In this document: one piece after another, positions 49,467 through 58,383 of the stretch | Numbering within the stretch: the first letter of the stretch is position 1 | Layout: each line of letters starts with the position of its first letter | NCBI RefSeq assembly: GCF_002019735.1 | Contig: NZ_KV917378.1 | Location: forward strand, 1,700,869-1,764,868 | Reading direction: 5' to 3' | Origin: Salipaludibacillus agaradhaerens | Lineage (GTDB): Bacteria > Bacillota > Bacilli > Bacillales > Salisediminibacteriaceae | DNA: 64,000 nucleotides | Translations under genes and position numbers: made by a program | The notes under the pieces: model-generated | Database searches by the model: none | What the model was told of the DNA's origin: nothing | The model's input: only the letters and a program-made list of their open reading frames with translations

Positions 49467-50033
49467 TTAATATGATGAGAGATTAATGCTCTTCAGAACA
49501 CGAGCTGGATTTCCGCCAACGACCGTGTTCATCGGCACATCTTTCGTCACAATGGCACCAGAAGCAATAACCGCATTATTGCCAATAGTCACACCTGGGT
49601 TTATAATAGCCCGTCCGCCAATCCAGACGTTGTCACCAATAGAAACTGGTTTTCCATATTCCAAGCCTGATCGCCGTTCAATCGAATCAAGCGGGTGTGT
49701 GGCTGTGTAAATATGGACACCTGGTGCAAGCATACAGTTATCTCCAATCGTCACGGGACATACATCCAAAATTAAGCAGTCAAAATTAGCATAGAAATTG
49801 GTACCAACGTGGATGTTATAGCCGTAATCACAGCGGAAAGTAGACTCAACCTTTATGTCGCCACCTGTTGAACCAAATAGCTTTTTTATTATCATTGTCC
49901 GAGTCTCATATTCTATTTCAGGCGTATCGTTAAATTCGCGTATCAACTGGCGGGCCAAGGCTCGCTCCTTTACAAGCTTAGGATCTTCAGGATGATAGAG
50001 ATCTCCCTTGATCATTTTTTCCTTTTCTGTCAT
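49467..50033 (-). CDS. maa: Maltose O-acetyltransferase-like enzyme
   Basis: 188 residues. N-terminal Mac domain ([20 protein letters not shown]...) followed by hexapeptide repeats forming a left-handed beta helix; the catalytic histidine is in IYTATHPLD and the end has [11 protein letters not shown]. It transfers acetyl from acetyl-CoA to sugars. B. subtilis Maa has the same length and layout. It is monocistronic. Confidence 0.9.
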   Translation of the reverse strand: MTEKEKMIKGDLYHPEDPKLVKERALARQLIREFNDTPEIEYETRTMIIKKLFGSTGGDIKVESTFRCDYGYNIHVGTNFYANFDCLILDVCPVTIGDNCMLAPGVHIYTATHPLDSIERRSGLEYGKPVSIGDNVWIGGRAIINPGVTIGNNAVIASGAIVTKDVPMNTVVGGNPARVLKSINLSSY

Positions 50034-50147
50034 TTAGCTTACCTCCAACCATCAAGATGAATGTCCAACTGCTAAATCCCTTACAAGTTTACATCACTAT
50101 GTATGGTAAACTAAAGGCATATTTTTTATAAAAAGGGGTGATAACGT

Positions 50148-51159
50148 GTGATAACCTATCCGCCAAATCTTAAAGAAAATGCTCATATCGGTGTTACTGC
50201 CCCATCTTCTGGTGTCCCTGACGCTTTACACCATCTCCTACACGAGGCGATTAAGCGCCAAACGGAGCGAGGATACAAAGTCACTGTCGGTGATACCGCA
50301 TGGACACAGCAGAATCTCACCTCTGCATCGGCAATCAAACGTGCAGCAGAATTCAATGCTATGATGCAGGATCATCATATTGACATCATCATACCGCCTT
50401 GGGGTGGTGAGCGCCTGATCGACATACTCCCTTTCATTGAGTTTAACAAGTTTCAACCAAAATGGGTATTGGGCTACTCTGATACTAGTCTTCTATTATT
50501 AGCTATCACTCTCCACACTGGGCTAGCCACCGCACACGGCACTAACTTCATAGATTTGAGAGGAACCGAGATGGATGAAACGACCGCTATGTGGGAAGAT
50601 ATTTTAAAGACACCCCCTGGGGCGTCAATTACACAAATGTCATCTAATCACTACCAACATGAGTGGCAATTCGATAATCCTACTCCTCATATTTTTCACC
50701 TAACAGAAAAAACAGTTTGGAAATCTGCTAGTGGTCAGCCAGAAACTTTAGAAGGACATCTTCTTGGAGGCTGTATCGATACAGTGAAACACCTTATGGG
50801 GACACCATATGGAGATGTTAATAAGTTTGTTAACAACTACATTCCTAGTAAGAACATCATTTGGTTTTTTGAAAATTGCGAGCTATCACTTCCACAATTG
50901 CATAGGACACTTATTCAAATGAAGCTTGCCGGCTGGTTTGATCATTGCAACGGCATCATGTTTGGTCGGAGCTCTGCACAAAAAATCGAGAGAGATTATG
51001 AACTAATAGATCTTTACCGAACGCTTTCTACTGAACTTGCTATCCCTATCTTTTATTGATTGCGGGCATTTGCCTCCTCAACTAACTCTTATAAATGGTG
51101 CCTTTGCCACAATCCACTTTAATAACGGTCAAGGAATCGTTACCCAATCTTTTAAATAA
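50148..51159 (+). pseudogene. S66 family LD-carboxypeptidase/MccF-like peptidase, frameshifted at the C-terminus
   Basis: The first 303 codons (to 51059) are a normal S66 protein: IGVTAPSSGV at the start, IIPPWGGERL, nucleophile serine in WVLGYSDTS, and the glutamate in WFFENCELS. It then stops after IPIFY. Dropping one T near 51056 reads on in frame as YDCGHLPPQLTLINGAFATI and ends FNNGQGIVTQSFK at TAA 51157. The family's catalytic histidine is in that GH motif, so the current protein lacks it. Intact members cleave muropeptides or detoxify microcin C-like compounds. Start codon has AAAAGGGG upstream. Confidence 0.82.
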
Positions 51160-51302
51160 AACGAACCTTCAATCAGAAAAATATGTGTTCTTTTTCACTG
51201 ATTCGTCGTTGCGTGAATCAGGACTTTAACAGCTATTAGCTCACGCCTATGTCGCTCTTCTCTATTTTGGTCAGGGCGCTTTACGGACGGTTATCTGAGA
51301 TA
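51156..51302. repeat. Dispersed intergenic repeat, copy 7
   Basis: Begins on the TAA of the restored S66 frame (AATAAAACGAACCTTCAATCAG). Contains CACTGATTCGTCGTTGCGTG, AATCAGGACTTTAAC, CTCTTCTCTATTTTGG and the end TTTACGGACGGTTATCTGAGATAA. Confidence 0.75.
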
Positions 51303-51318
51303 AAGAAAGGAGAAAAAC

Positions 51319-51789
51319 ATGTCTCAACCATATGATAGTTTAATAGAACAATTACTCGCCAATGCCAACGATCGAAGCTGGTATCTTTCCTTTCAAGAAG
51401 CCGTTGAAGGGTTAACTGAAAAGGAGGCTTTTTGGAAACCGTCTTCCCATTGCCACAGTATTGCAGAGGTCGTTCAGCACCTTATTTTTTGGAATGACAC
51501 GTGGCAAAAACGTTACGTCAATAAAGATGTCACAACGGTCCCATCGCTTGAGAATAATAAAGATACCTTTCATGTCCCAGCCGAGTGTCATTTTAATGAA
51601 TTGAAGGAGCAATTATTAATTAGTTTGTTACGATGGCCATCATTATTGAGTCAAAAACAGCTGATGGAAAAAGTAGAAGGGTTTCCCGTCCATGCGGAAT
51701 GGTGGTCGTTAATTGGAAATATGAGTTCTCATAACGCCTATCATATCGGGCAAATAGTGTATATTAGAAAGCTCCAACGTTCCATGTAG
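51319..51789 (+). CDS. DinB-like protein
   Basis: 156 residues, start after AAAGGAG. Four-helix DinB/YfiT fold with the expected metal-binding histidines: one in EVVQHLIFWNDTWQKR and two in SSHNAYHIGQI. Such proteins are metal-dependent, often thiol-S-transferase-like enzymes (bacillithiol transferases in some Bacillus). It directly follows repeat copy 7. Confidence 0.85.
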   Translation: MSQPYDSLIEQLLANANDRSWYLSFQEAVEGLTEKEAFWKPSSHCHSIAEVVQHLIFWNDTWQKRYVNKDVTTVPSLENNKDTFHVPAECHFNELKEQLLISLLRWPSLLSQKQLMEKVEGFPVHAEWWSLIGNMSSHNAYHIGQIVYIRKLQRSM

Positions 51790-51889
51790 CTCTCGGGACA
51801 TTGACACTCCTACCGTTTGGTGATAACGTCAGATTGAGATAAAGGGAGGAATTAACTCTCTTTGCAACTTAGAAAAGGACGTGAACAGC

Positions 51890-52384
51890 GTGATCGAATT
51901 GATTTCAGGGTTATTGTCTGACGGTTCAGAAGAGCATACGAGAGCTCTAGCATTATTGGGCTTTATCATACTTTTTGGCATCGGACTTATTGTCATCTAT
52001 ATATTGGGGGGCTTAGGGCTGCGGCGACTTGCTAACCGCGAAGGTTTCGACAATACATGGCGGGCATTTGTACCTTTTGTCAACCTTTTTTTATGGGGGC
52101 AAATCATTAAAGGGCAAAGTAGTAAAAACTGGGCAGAAAGCCTGCCTCATTTGCTAGTAGGAGCAGGTGTGGGTGTCATTATCTTCAACTTCATCCCTTT
52201 TTTTGGACAGTTTATCATCATCGCCAGCTTAGTCGTCATTTTTTACGCGGCTCACCTTTTATACGATAAGTATACAAGGTACCCTTTTCCCTTGTTGCTA
52301 GCAAGTATTTTTTCCTTTGGCTTAGGAATACCGATTATTATGTTTTTTATTAGAAATAGCGACCGTTCTTTAAGTCAATCGTAA
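51890..52384 (+). CDS. Small polytopic membrane protein, paralogue 1 of trio A
   Basis: 164 residues from a GTG at 51890 (ten bases after AAGGA); an earlier in-frame GTG at 51881 is too close to that site. Four helices. The distinctive cytoplasmic block LGLRRLANREGFDNTWRAFV followed by PFVNLFLWGQII recurs in the two genes at 53558 and 54079, as does the end IPIIMFFIRN. Function unknown. It is separated from its relatives by a terminator and array 3. Confidence 0.75.
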   Translation: MIELISGLLSDGSEEHTRALALLGFIILFGIGLIVIYILGGLGLRRLANREGFDNTWRAFVPFVNLFLWGQIIKGQSSKNWAESLPHLLVGAGVGVIIFNFIPFFGQFIIIASLVVIFYAAHLLYDKYTRYPFPLLLASIFSFGLGIPIIMFFIRNSDRSLSQS

Positions 52385-52500
52385 GAAGATGTATAAGTGT
52401 ACTACTTGGAACGTAATTCGCATGAAATATATTGGAAAGGCCATCTTTTTGATGTGCACTGCTCCATGTCAAGTAGACAGTGGAAATAATAATAATGATT

Positions 52501-52551
52501 TAGGCGGCTTTAGCTCTATATTCCATAGTGCTAAGGCCGTTTAGTCTTTTT
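52501..52551 (+). terminator. Terminator after trio A paralogue 1
   Basis: TAGGCGGCTTTAGC pairs, with G-T wobbles, with GCTAAGGCCGTTTA around a 15-base loop; TCTTTTT follows. Confidence 0.65.
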
Positions 52552-52689
52552 GGTGTCTTTCATGATTATAGAAATGGAAATTAGTGCGGCCCTTCTACCA
52601 TGATAGAATAGGTCTAGAATTCTACCTATTTTTCTTTCTTGTGAGGAAGTTTAACATGTACGGCAACGCTAAAGCACCCATTTTCACTC

Positions 52690-53265
52690 TTAAGCTGGCC
52701 CGATATCAGCCATTATACGACACTCATACATGAAAAAGCTCGTGAGTGGCCCGATATCTTCCATTCTGTGACACTCATACATGAAAAAAGCCGTGAGTGG
52801 CCCGATATCTTCCGTTCTGCGACACTCAAACGTGAAAAAACTCGTGAGTGGCGTGTTATCAGCCTTTCTGCGACACTCATACATAAAAAAGGCCGTGAGT
52901 GGCGTGATATCTTCCGTTCTGCGACACTCAAACATGAAAAAACTCGTGAGTGGCCCGATATCAGCCATTATACGCCACTCAAACTTGAAATAGCTCGTGA
53001 GTGACGCGATACCTTCCATTCTGCGACACTCAAATAAAGAAAAGGCCTTGAGTGACGCTATATCAGCCTTTCTGCGACACTCAAACTTGAAATAGCTCGT
53101 GAGTGGCCCGATATCTTCCGTTCTGCGACACTCAAATAAAGAAAAGGCCTTGAGTGACGCTATATCAGCCATTCTACGACACTCAAACGTGAAAAACCTC
53201 GTGAGTGGTGTGATACCAGCCATTCTGCGACACTCAAATAAAGAAAAGGCCTTGAGTGACGCTTC
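52690..53265. repeat. 51-bp tandem array 3, about 11 units
   Basis: Units read GTGAGTGGCCCGATATCTTC, then CGTTCTGCGACACTCAAAC, then GTGAAAAAACTC, 51 bp each. The start GTGAGTGGC(C/G)CGATAT is the same as in array 1, while the TGCGACACTCAA part matches the minus strand of array 2. Some units replace the last block with AATAAAGAAAAGGCCTTGAG. It separates paralogue 1 from paralogues 2 and 3 of the trio A membrane proteins. Confidence 0.9.
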
Positions 53266-53557
53266 CCCACCCAACTCCATAACAACTAGTTAGGGTTATT
53301 ATGAAGGTATGCGTGGTTTTGTACCAGCTTCAATCTTTTTCAATTCTTCATACAGTCTTAAAGGCCTATCCCTTTAGAATTTTTAAAATCTCCTTCACTT
53401 CTGCCAGGTATATTGACCGTTGACAGGTCATCCTATTGGTGATAATTTCATAGTTATGTCAATTCGTGTAAGGGAGCGCGTTCTTTTTACTTTTGAGATT
53501 GCTGTCTCCATATATCATCCAACGAGGTCAAACGATTTTTTAGAAAGGGCATGATTT

Positions 53558-54064
53558 ATGACCACACTTTTTCACGGGCTTCAAAATAGCCAAACTACCA
53601 TTGAAATATTTGCTTATTTGTTTTTAATTATTCTCATCATTTCACTTTTTGTGGGCGCTCTATTATTTATTTTATTAGCTTTTGCCCTGCGAAGAATTGC
53701 TGTTCGCGAAGAAAGAACACATGCATGGATGGCCTTCGTACCGTTTATGAATTTTTATCTACTTGGAGAAATGGCCCGAGATGAGAGCGATAAATCTTGG
53801 ATGAAAGAGATCCCACTCATTTTGTTGTTCGGTTCTATTGTCTACCTAGTCTTCCCCATTGTGCCAGTGATAGGGATGCTTTACCCACTCTGTTTTAATG
53901 GCCTGATTTTGTATGCTTCATATTTAATTTTTAATAAATATAGTCATAGTGCCATGCCACTACTAATTATATGTATTGTGACGTTTGGTATAGCAATACC
54001 TTTTATTTTATTTGCAATTAGAAATAACGAGCAAGTGACCATTCAACTGCCCCCAAATCATTAA
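53558..54064 (+). CDS. Small polytopic membrane protein, paralogue 2 of trio A
   Basis: 168 residues, four helices. Carries the trio block as ALRRIAVREERTHAWMAFV then PFMNFYLLGEMA, followed by DESDKSWMKEIPLIL and the end IPFILFAIRNNEQ. Arg-Arg, Arg-Glu and Trp positions are conserved with paralogues 1 and 3. AGAAAGGG precedes the ATG. It is probably co-transcribed with paralogue 3 (14-base gap). Function unknown. Confidence 0.75.
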   Translation: MTTLFHGLQNSQTTIEIFAYLFLIILIISLFVGALLFILLAFALRRIAVREERTHAWMAFVPFMNFYLLGEMARDESDKSWMKEIPLILLFGSIVYLVFPIVPVIGMLYPLCFNGLILYASYLIFNKYSHSAMPLLIICIVTFGIAIPFILFAIRNNEQVTIQLPPNH

Positions 54065-54078
54065 GAGGAGTTTAATTC

Positions 54079-54624
54079 ATGTTACATTTTCCATTTCATT
54101 TAAGCACTATTATTGGTTTTCAATCATTTATAGATGCTATAGATACAATGTTTAGATTAATCATTAGTGTTATCTTACTATTGATTGTATTACTTTTAAT
54201 TAAATTATTTATCGTTGTTGGCATGTATACTTTAGGATCATTAGGTCTTCAAAGATTGTTAGAACGGGAAAACTATAAAAAGTCATGGATCGCATTTATC
54301 CCTTTTTTCCAATTTTATTGTCTCGGGATACTTCTAAAAGATCGTAAGTTATATGAATGGGAGCGACCACTTCCAACGATTTTAGTTGTCACTTCCCTAT
54401 TAAATACACTGCCTTTCTTCTTTATAGACTCGTATAATGATACATATACTCAACTTTTTTATTTAGTACTACCAATGCTCTTTTTAATGGCTGTAGTCAT
54501 CGTCAGTTTTCGAATCTATCAAAAATATACGCAATCAGCGCTGATTTATACGATACTGACCATCCTAAGCCTCGGCATGCTGTTTCCATTATTATTATTC
54601 ACTTTGCGAAACAACCAATATTAA
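54079..54624 (+). CDS. Small polytopic membrane protein, paralogue 3 of trio A
   Basis: 181 residues with a slightly longer N-terminus and an amphipathic segment around residue 20. The shared block is LGLQRLLERENYKKSWIAFI and PFFQFYCLGILL; the end is FPLLLFTLRNNQY. AAGAGGAG precedes the ATG. The gene ends just before the 21-bp array. Confidence 0.75.
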   Translation: MLHFPFHLSTIIGFQSFIDAIDTMFRLIISVILLLIVLLLIKLFIVVGMYTLGSLGLQRLLERENYKKSWIAFIPFFQFYCLGILLKDRKLYEWERPLPTILVVTSLLNTLPFFFIDSYNDTYTQLFYLVLPMLFLMAVVIVSFRIYQKYTQSALIYTILTILSLGMLFPLLLFTLRNNQY

Positions 54625-54643
54625 CCACTAACGAAAGAGGCAG

Positions 54644-54986
54644 ATAGCTGAATTCTCTCCTTGTGGTGCTGAATTTCCTCCTTGCGATGCTGAATTACCC
54701 CCTCCCGATGCTGAATTACCCCCTCCCGATGCTGAATTACCCCCTCCCGATGCTGAATTACCCCCTCCCGATGCTGAATTACCCCCTCCCGATGCTGAAT
54801 TACCCCCTCCCGATGCTGAATTACCCCCTCCCGATGCTGAATTACCCCCTCCCGATGCTGAATTACCCCCTCCCGATGCTGAATTACCCCCTCCCGATGC
54901 TGAATTACCCCCTCCCGATGCTGAATTACCCCCTCCCGATGCTGAATTACCCCCTCCCGATGCTGAATTACCCCCTCCCGATGCTG
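54644..54986. repeat. Perfect 21-bp tandem array, 14 identical units
   Basis: GATGCTGAATTACCCCCTCCC is the unit; 14 exact copies occupy about 54686-54986, preceded by two degenerate copies. Identity of all copies indicates very recent expansion. On the minus strand each unit carries GGGAGGGGG, so the array offers many closely spaced G tracts. Minus frames read as repeats of SASGGGN or HREGVIQ, without a ribosome site. Confidence 0.92.
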
Positions 54987-55015
54987 AAAAAAGGATTGGG
55001 ACAATGTCCCAATCC
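54987..55015. terminator. Terminator shared by trio A and deoC
   Basis: GGATTGGGACA and TGTCCCAATCC form an uninterrupted stem, flanked by AAAAAA on one side and TTTT on the other, between convergent genes. Confidence 0.85.
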
Positions 55016-55031
55016 TTTTCAGCCTTCATAT

Positions 55032-55703
55032 TTAATAATCATTATCCGCTTTTTCGCCTTTAACGATTTTCACACCGGCACTTGCGCCAATGCGGCTAGC
55101 TCCTGCTTTTACCATCGCCTGGGCATCCTCTAGGCTGCGTACGCCGCCGGAGGCTTTAACACCGGCTTTGTCTCCCACCGTTTTCCGCATTAATGCTACA
55201 TCTTCCACAGTCGCGTTACCTGTGGAGAAGCCTGTTGACGTTTTGACAAAATCAAGCCCTGCTTTTACAGCTAATTCGCACGCACGTACTTTTTCGTCAT
55301 CTGTAAGTAAGCACGTTTCGAGAATGACCTTCGTTAATGCTTTTCCTTTTGCTGCTTCAGCAACAGCACGCATATCTGCTTCAACTAACGCATCGTTTCC
55401 ATCCTTTAATGCACCGATATTCATAACCATGTCTACTTCTGTAGCGCCATTTTCGATAGCGTTTGTTGTTTCAAATGCTTTCGTTTCCGGTGTGCTTGCC
55501 CCAAGTGGAAAGCCGATGACTGTGCATACATCCACACCGCTATTAGCAAGTAACTCAGCCGCTTTTTTTACCCAAACGGGATTAACGCAAACGGAAGCAA
55601 ATTGATACGTCTTGGCTTCCTCACATAAAGAAATAATTTTGTCCTCTTGTGTATCAGCTTTTAATTGGGTGTGATCGATGAGTGATGCGAGTGATTGGCT
55701 CAT
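55032..55703 (-). CDS. deoC: Deoxyribose-phosphate aldolase
   Basis: 223 residues, the length of B. subtilis DeoC (Dra), from the ATG at 55703 nine bases after AAAGG; an earlier ATG overlaps the site. The Schiff-base lysine is in [10 protein letters not shown] and the second lysine in [10 protein letters not shown]. It splits deoxyribose-5-phosphate into acetaldehyde and glyceraldehyde-3-phosphate. It follows nupC by about 50 bases and completes deoxynucleoside use. Confidence 0.95.
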   Translation of the reverse strand: MSQSLASLIDHTQLKADTQEDKIISLCEEAKTYQFASVCVNPVWVKKAAELLANSGVDVCTVIGFPLGASTPETKAFETTNAIENGATEVDMVMNIGALKDGNDALVEADMRAVAEAAKGKALTKVILETCLLTDDEKVRACELAVKAGLDFVKTSTGFSTGNATVEDVALMRKTVGDKAGVKASGGVRSLEDAQAMVKAGASRIGASAGVKIVKGEKADNDY

Positions 55704-55754
55704 GTAAAACATCCTTTCTTATTTAAGTAATGTTATTTATATGAAACTTATTCA

Positions 55755-57026
55755 TTAGAAAAACATTCCCGCAATCGATGCGTTCAATAACGATGCGAGC
55801 ATACCTGCCATAACAGCTTTTAAACCAAGTTGTGCGATATCACCCCGTCGGCTCGGTGCCAGTTTTCCTAACCCACCTAGCAAAATACCGAGTGAAGAAA
55901 CATTCGCAAATCCACATAAAGCAAAGCTTACGACGAGAACCGTTTTTGGATCTAAGCTGTCAATCTCAGGTGCAAAGGCTGCATAAGCAACAAATTCATT
56001 TAAGATCAATTTCTGCCCAATAAAAGATCCAGCTTGGAACGCTTCTGACCACGGCACACCGATAGCAAATGCTAAAGGTGAAAATAAAATACCGAATATA
56101 TTTTCTAATGTAAGACCTTGAATGTTTATAGACGAGTCTGAACCGAACAGGCTTAACATATAGTTTACAGAACCATTGATGCCACTTTCTACGCCTCCAA
56201 GTATACCATTAAGTAGGGCAATAAGGGCAATAAAGGCGAGTAACATAGCCCCGATATTTAATGCTAACTGTAACCCTGTGCTCGCTCCTCGAGCCGCTGC
56301 ATCAATCACGTTGTATGATTCTTGATCTTCATCCATCTGAAACTCTCGCTCATCAGACGTCGCTTGTGGATCAGTTTCCGGCAACATAATTTTTGCTAAC
56401 ACTAAGCCTGAAGGAGCTGCCATAAAGCTTGCCGCCAACAAATACTCCAACGGAATTCCTAAAAGCGAATAACCGATAAGGACAGAACCTGCTACAGAAG
56501 CCAAACCACCTGTCATAACAGCAAATAGCTCTGAGCGCGTCATTTGTGGTAAAAATGGCTTAACGACGAGCGGCGCTTCCGTCTGTCCCACAAAAATATT
56601 AGCTGCTGCCGACAAAGATTCAGGTCGGCTTGTCCCAAGTAGCTTTGCCAAGGCCCCTCCAATACTGTTAATTATTCTTTGCATGATTCCTAAATAATAC
56701 AAAACAGAAATGAGTGATGAGAAAAAAATAACCACTGTTAGAACTTCAAAGGCAAATATTGACCCGACTCCTTCAGCTTCGAATAGGCCTCCAAATAAAA
56801 AATTAATGCCCTCTCCCGCAAAGCCGATGACTTGATTTACCAGGCCAGTAAACTGTTCAAGTACCCATCTTCCAGTATCAGAATAAAGGACAAGGAATGC
56901 AAACAGTAATTGAATTGCTAATCCTCCAATAATTGTACGAAAATTGATTGCTTGTCGATCACTAGAGAGTAGATAAGCAATCCCAAGGACAACAGTCATC
57001 CCAAATAATCCCCATAAAATAGTCAT
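55755..57026 (-). CDS. nupC: Concentrative nucleoside transporter NupC
   Basis: 423 residues with the CNT family pattern: three N-terminal helices, a gate region, and conserved FVGQTEAPLVVKPFLPQMTRSE, GSVLIGYSLLGIPLEYLLAAS and the C-terminal ALCGFANVSSLGILLGGLG. It imports pyrimidine nucleosides and deoxynucleosides by proton or sodium symport; sodium would suit an alkaliphile (inference). First gene of the nupC-deoC operon. Confidence 0.93.
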   Translation of the reverse strand: MTILWGLFGMTVVLGIAYLLSSDRQAINFRTIIGGLAIQLLFAFLVLYSDTGRWVLEQFTGLVNQVIGFAGEGINFLFGGLFEAEGVGSIFAFEVLTVVIFFSSLISVLYYLGIMQRIINSIGGALAKLLGTSRPESLSAAANIFVGQTEAPLVVKPFLPQMTRSELFAVMTGGLASVAGSVLIGYSLLGIPLEYLLAASFMAAPSGLVLAKIMLPETDPQATSDEREFQMDEDQESYNVIDAAARGASTGLQLALNIGAMLLAFIALIALLNGILGGVESGINGSVNYMLSLFGSDSSINIQGLTLENIFGILFSPLAFAIGVPWSEAFQAGSFIGQKLILNEFVAYAAFAPEIDSLDPKTVLVVSFALCGFANVSSLGILLGGLGKLAPSRRGDIAQLGLKAVMAGMLASLLNASIAGMFF

Positions 57027-57054
57027 AAAAACACCTCTGTTATGTTCTTTATGT

Positions 57055-57066
57055 TCAGACGTCTGA
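57055..57066. promoter_or_regulatory. Palindromic operator TCAGACGTCTGA before nupC
   Basis: A perfect 12-bp palindrome begins nine bases downstream of the nupC -10 box, where a repressor would block early elongation. It could be bound by a DeoR- or GntR-type regulator; the regulator gene is not in the window. Confidence 0.5.
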
Positions 57067-57075
57067 CATCTACTA

Positions 57076-57113
57076 ACTATAGCAGAGACGAATGATCATT
57101 GTAAACATTTTCA
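57076..57113 (-). promoter_or_regulatory. nupC promoter with overlapping cre-like site
   Basis: TTTACA (57100-57105) and TATAGT (57076-57081) are 18 bases apart on the minus strand. TGAAAATGTTTACA (57100-57113) matches 13 of 14 positions of the CcpA site and covers the -35, consistent with the catabolite repression known for the B. subtilis dra-nupC-pdp operon. Confidence 0.6.
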
Positions 57114-57470
57114 TAGAAATGGATTTACCTCATTCACCTTAACTGAGACACTTGTGTCATGATCGTAGTAATCGGCTATTGGCTTCTAAATTAATGATGG
57201 TGCTAAATCATCATGTGAGTGACAAAATACCTTTACAATAATGCTGCACTATTTATTTGAGAGAGTCTAGAAGCTTGGGTACGAGAACTTTTCATTTTTT
57301 GTGTTGGCTCCTTTTTATAATGCAACTTCTACATTCTACCCTTCGTTTAGGCAGTAACTGACGATAGCCCTCATCCCTAAGCATATTCTAAGCGACAAAT
57401 TTAATTGTACATTGGAATTTAAATACTTTATAATGTATATTCATACAAATCGGCTTATAAGGAGGCTTTT
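57114..57470. other. Intergenic region between divergent nupC and transglutaminase genes
   Basis: No gene, hairpin or clear plus-strand promoter stood out. Confidence 0.35.
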
Positions 57471-58079
57471 ATGCTACTCATTTGTGAATCATCGAATTTA
57501 AGTGATTACTTAGTGGATCATCCCATGCTCACTCTTTCGCATCCTCTCATCCAAGAACAGAAGGAGAAACTTTTTGCAGGCTGCAATACAGTCCATGAAA
57601 AAGTCGATAGGGCTTTTACCTTCGTTCGTGATCACATTGCCCACTCTTGGGACATTCAAGGCACACGTGTCACCTGCACAGCGTTGGATGTTTTAACTTA
57701 TAAAGAAGGTATCTGTTATGCAAAATCTCATTTACTCGCCGCTCTACTTCGTTCTGTAGAAATACCAACAGGCTTTTGTTATCAGAAGCTCATGTTATTT
57801 GATACACCGGCAAACGGTTATTGCATTCATGCTTTAAATGCTGTCTATATTAGTTCTATTAAAAAGTGGATGCGATTGGATGCTCGTGGTAATAAACCGG
57901 GAGTTAATGCTCAATTTACTCTTTTACATGAGCAATTAGCCTTTCCCCTTCAGTCTAATAAAGGAGAGATTGATTATCCTATTATTTATCAACACCCTCA
58001 TCCAAAAACGATCACAGCCTTAAAAACTAATGATCATGCAGTTCACATGTATACAAAGCATTTACCCACCTCTTTATAG
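57471..58079 (+). CDS. Transglutaminase-like domain protein
   Basis: 202 residues; ATG after AAGGAGG. Catalytic triad of the transglutaminase fold: cysteine in EGICYAKSHLLAALLR, histidine in GYCIHALNAVY, aspartate in RLDARGN. The family is mostly cysteine peptidase-like rather than cross-linking in bacteria. No signal peptide, so cytosolic. Monocistronic; substrate unknown. Confidence 0.85.
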   Translation: MLLICESSNLSDYLVDHPMLTLSHPLIQEQKEKLFAGCNTVHEKVDRAFTFVRDHIAHSWDIQGTRVTCTALDVLTYKEGICYAKSHLLAALLRSVEIPTGFCYQKLMLFDTPANGYCIHALNAVYISSIKKWMRLDARGNKPGVNAQFTLLHEQLAFPLQSNKGEIDYPIIYQHPHPKTITALKTNDHAVHMYTKHLPTSL

Positions 58080-58383
58080 TAAATGCTTTCTCTTTCCTCC
58101 ATCTTTAGACACATCACGTCCTTCTTTTGACGTATAACTAGTTATTTTATCCTCGTTCTTTTTACATTATTTGTCCCTTAAGTCGATTATTTTTATATAA
58201 AAATAATTATTTTAACCTATTTATACCATATTTGTCTTCGATTATGATTAATAGATGGCAAATCGTGTCATGATTTTAGGCTTTTCTCTGTGTTCTACGT
58301 ATAGTGATCTGCGTAGTAAAAGTCGTTTTTTGGATATTGTCGTCAGTCACCAAGTCTATTACACATCTAGGAGGTTCCGTGTT

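Noticed and set aside
52690-53280. 196-codon minus frame in array 3
   Set aside because: Repeat-derived, no ribosome site, low complexity.
54621-55133. Poly-SASGGGN, HREGVIQ and MLNYPLP frames over the 21-bp array
   Set aside because: Seven-codon period of a perfect non-coding repeat; one frame runs into the deoC terminator.
55090-55605. 171-codon plus ORF antisense to deoC
   Set aside because: Shadow of a strongly conserved gene on the other strand; no ribosome site.
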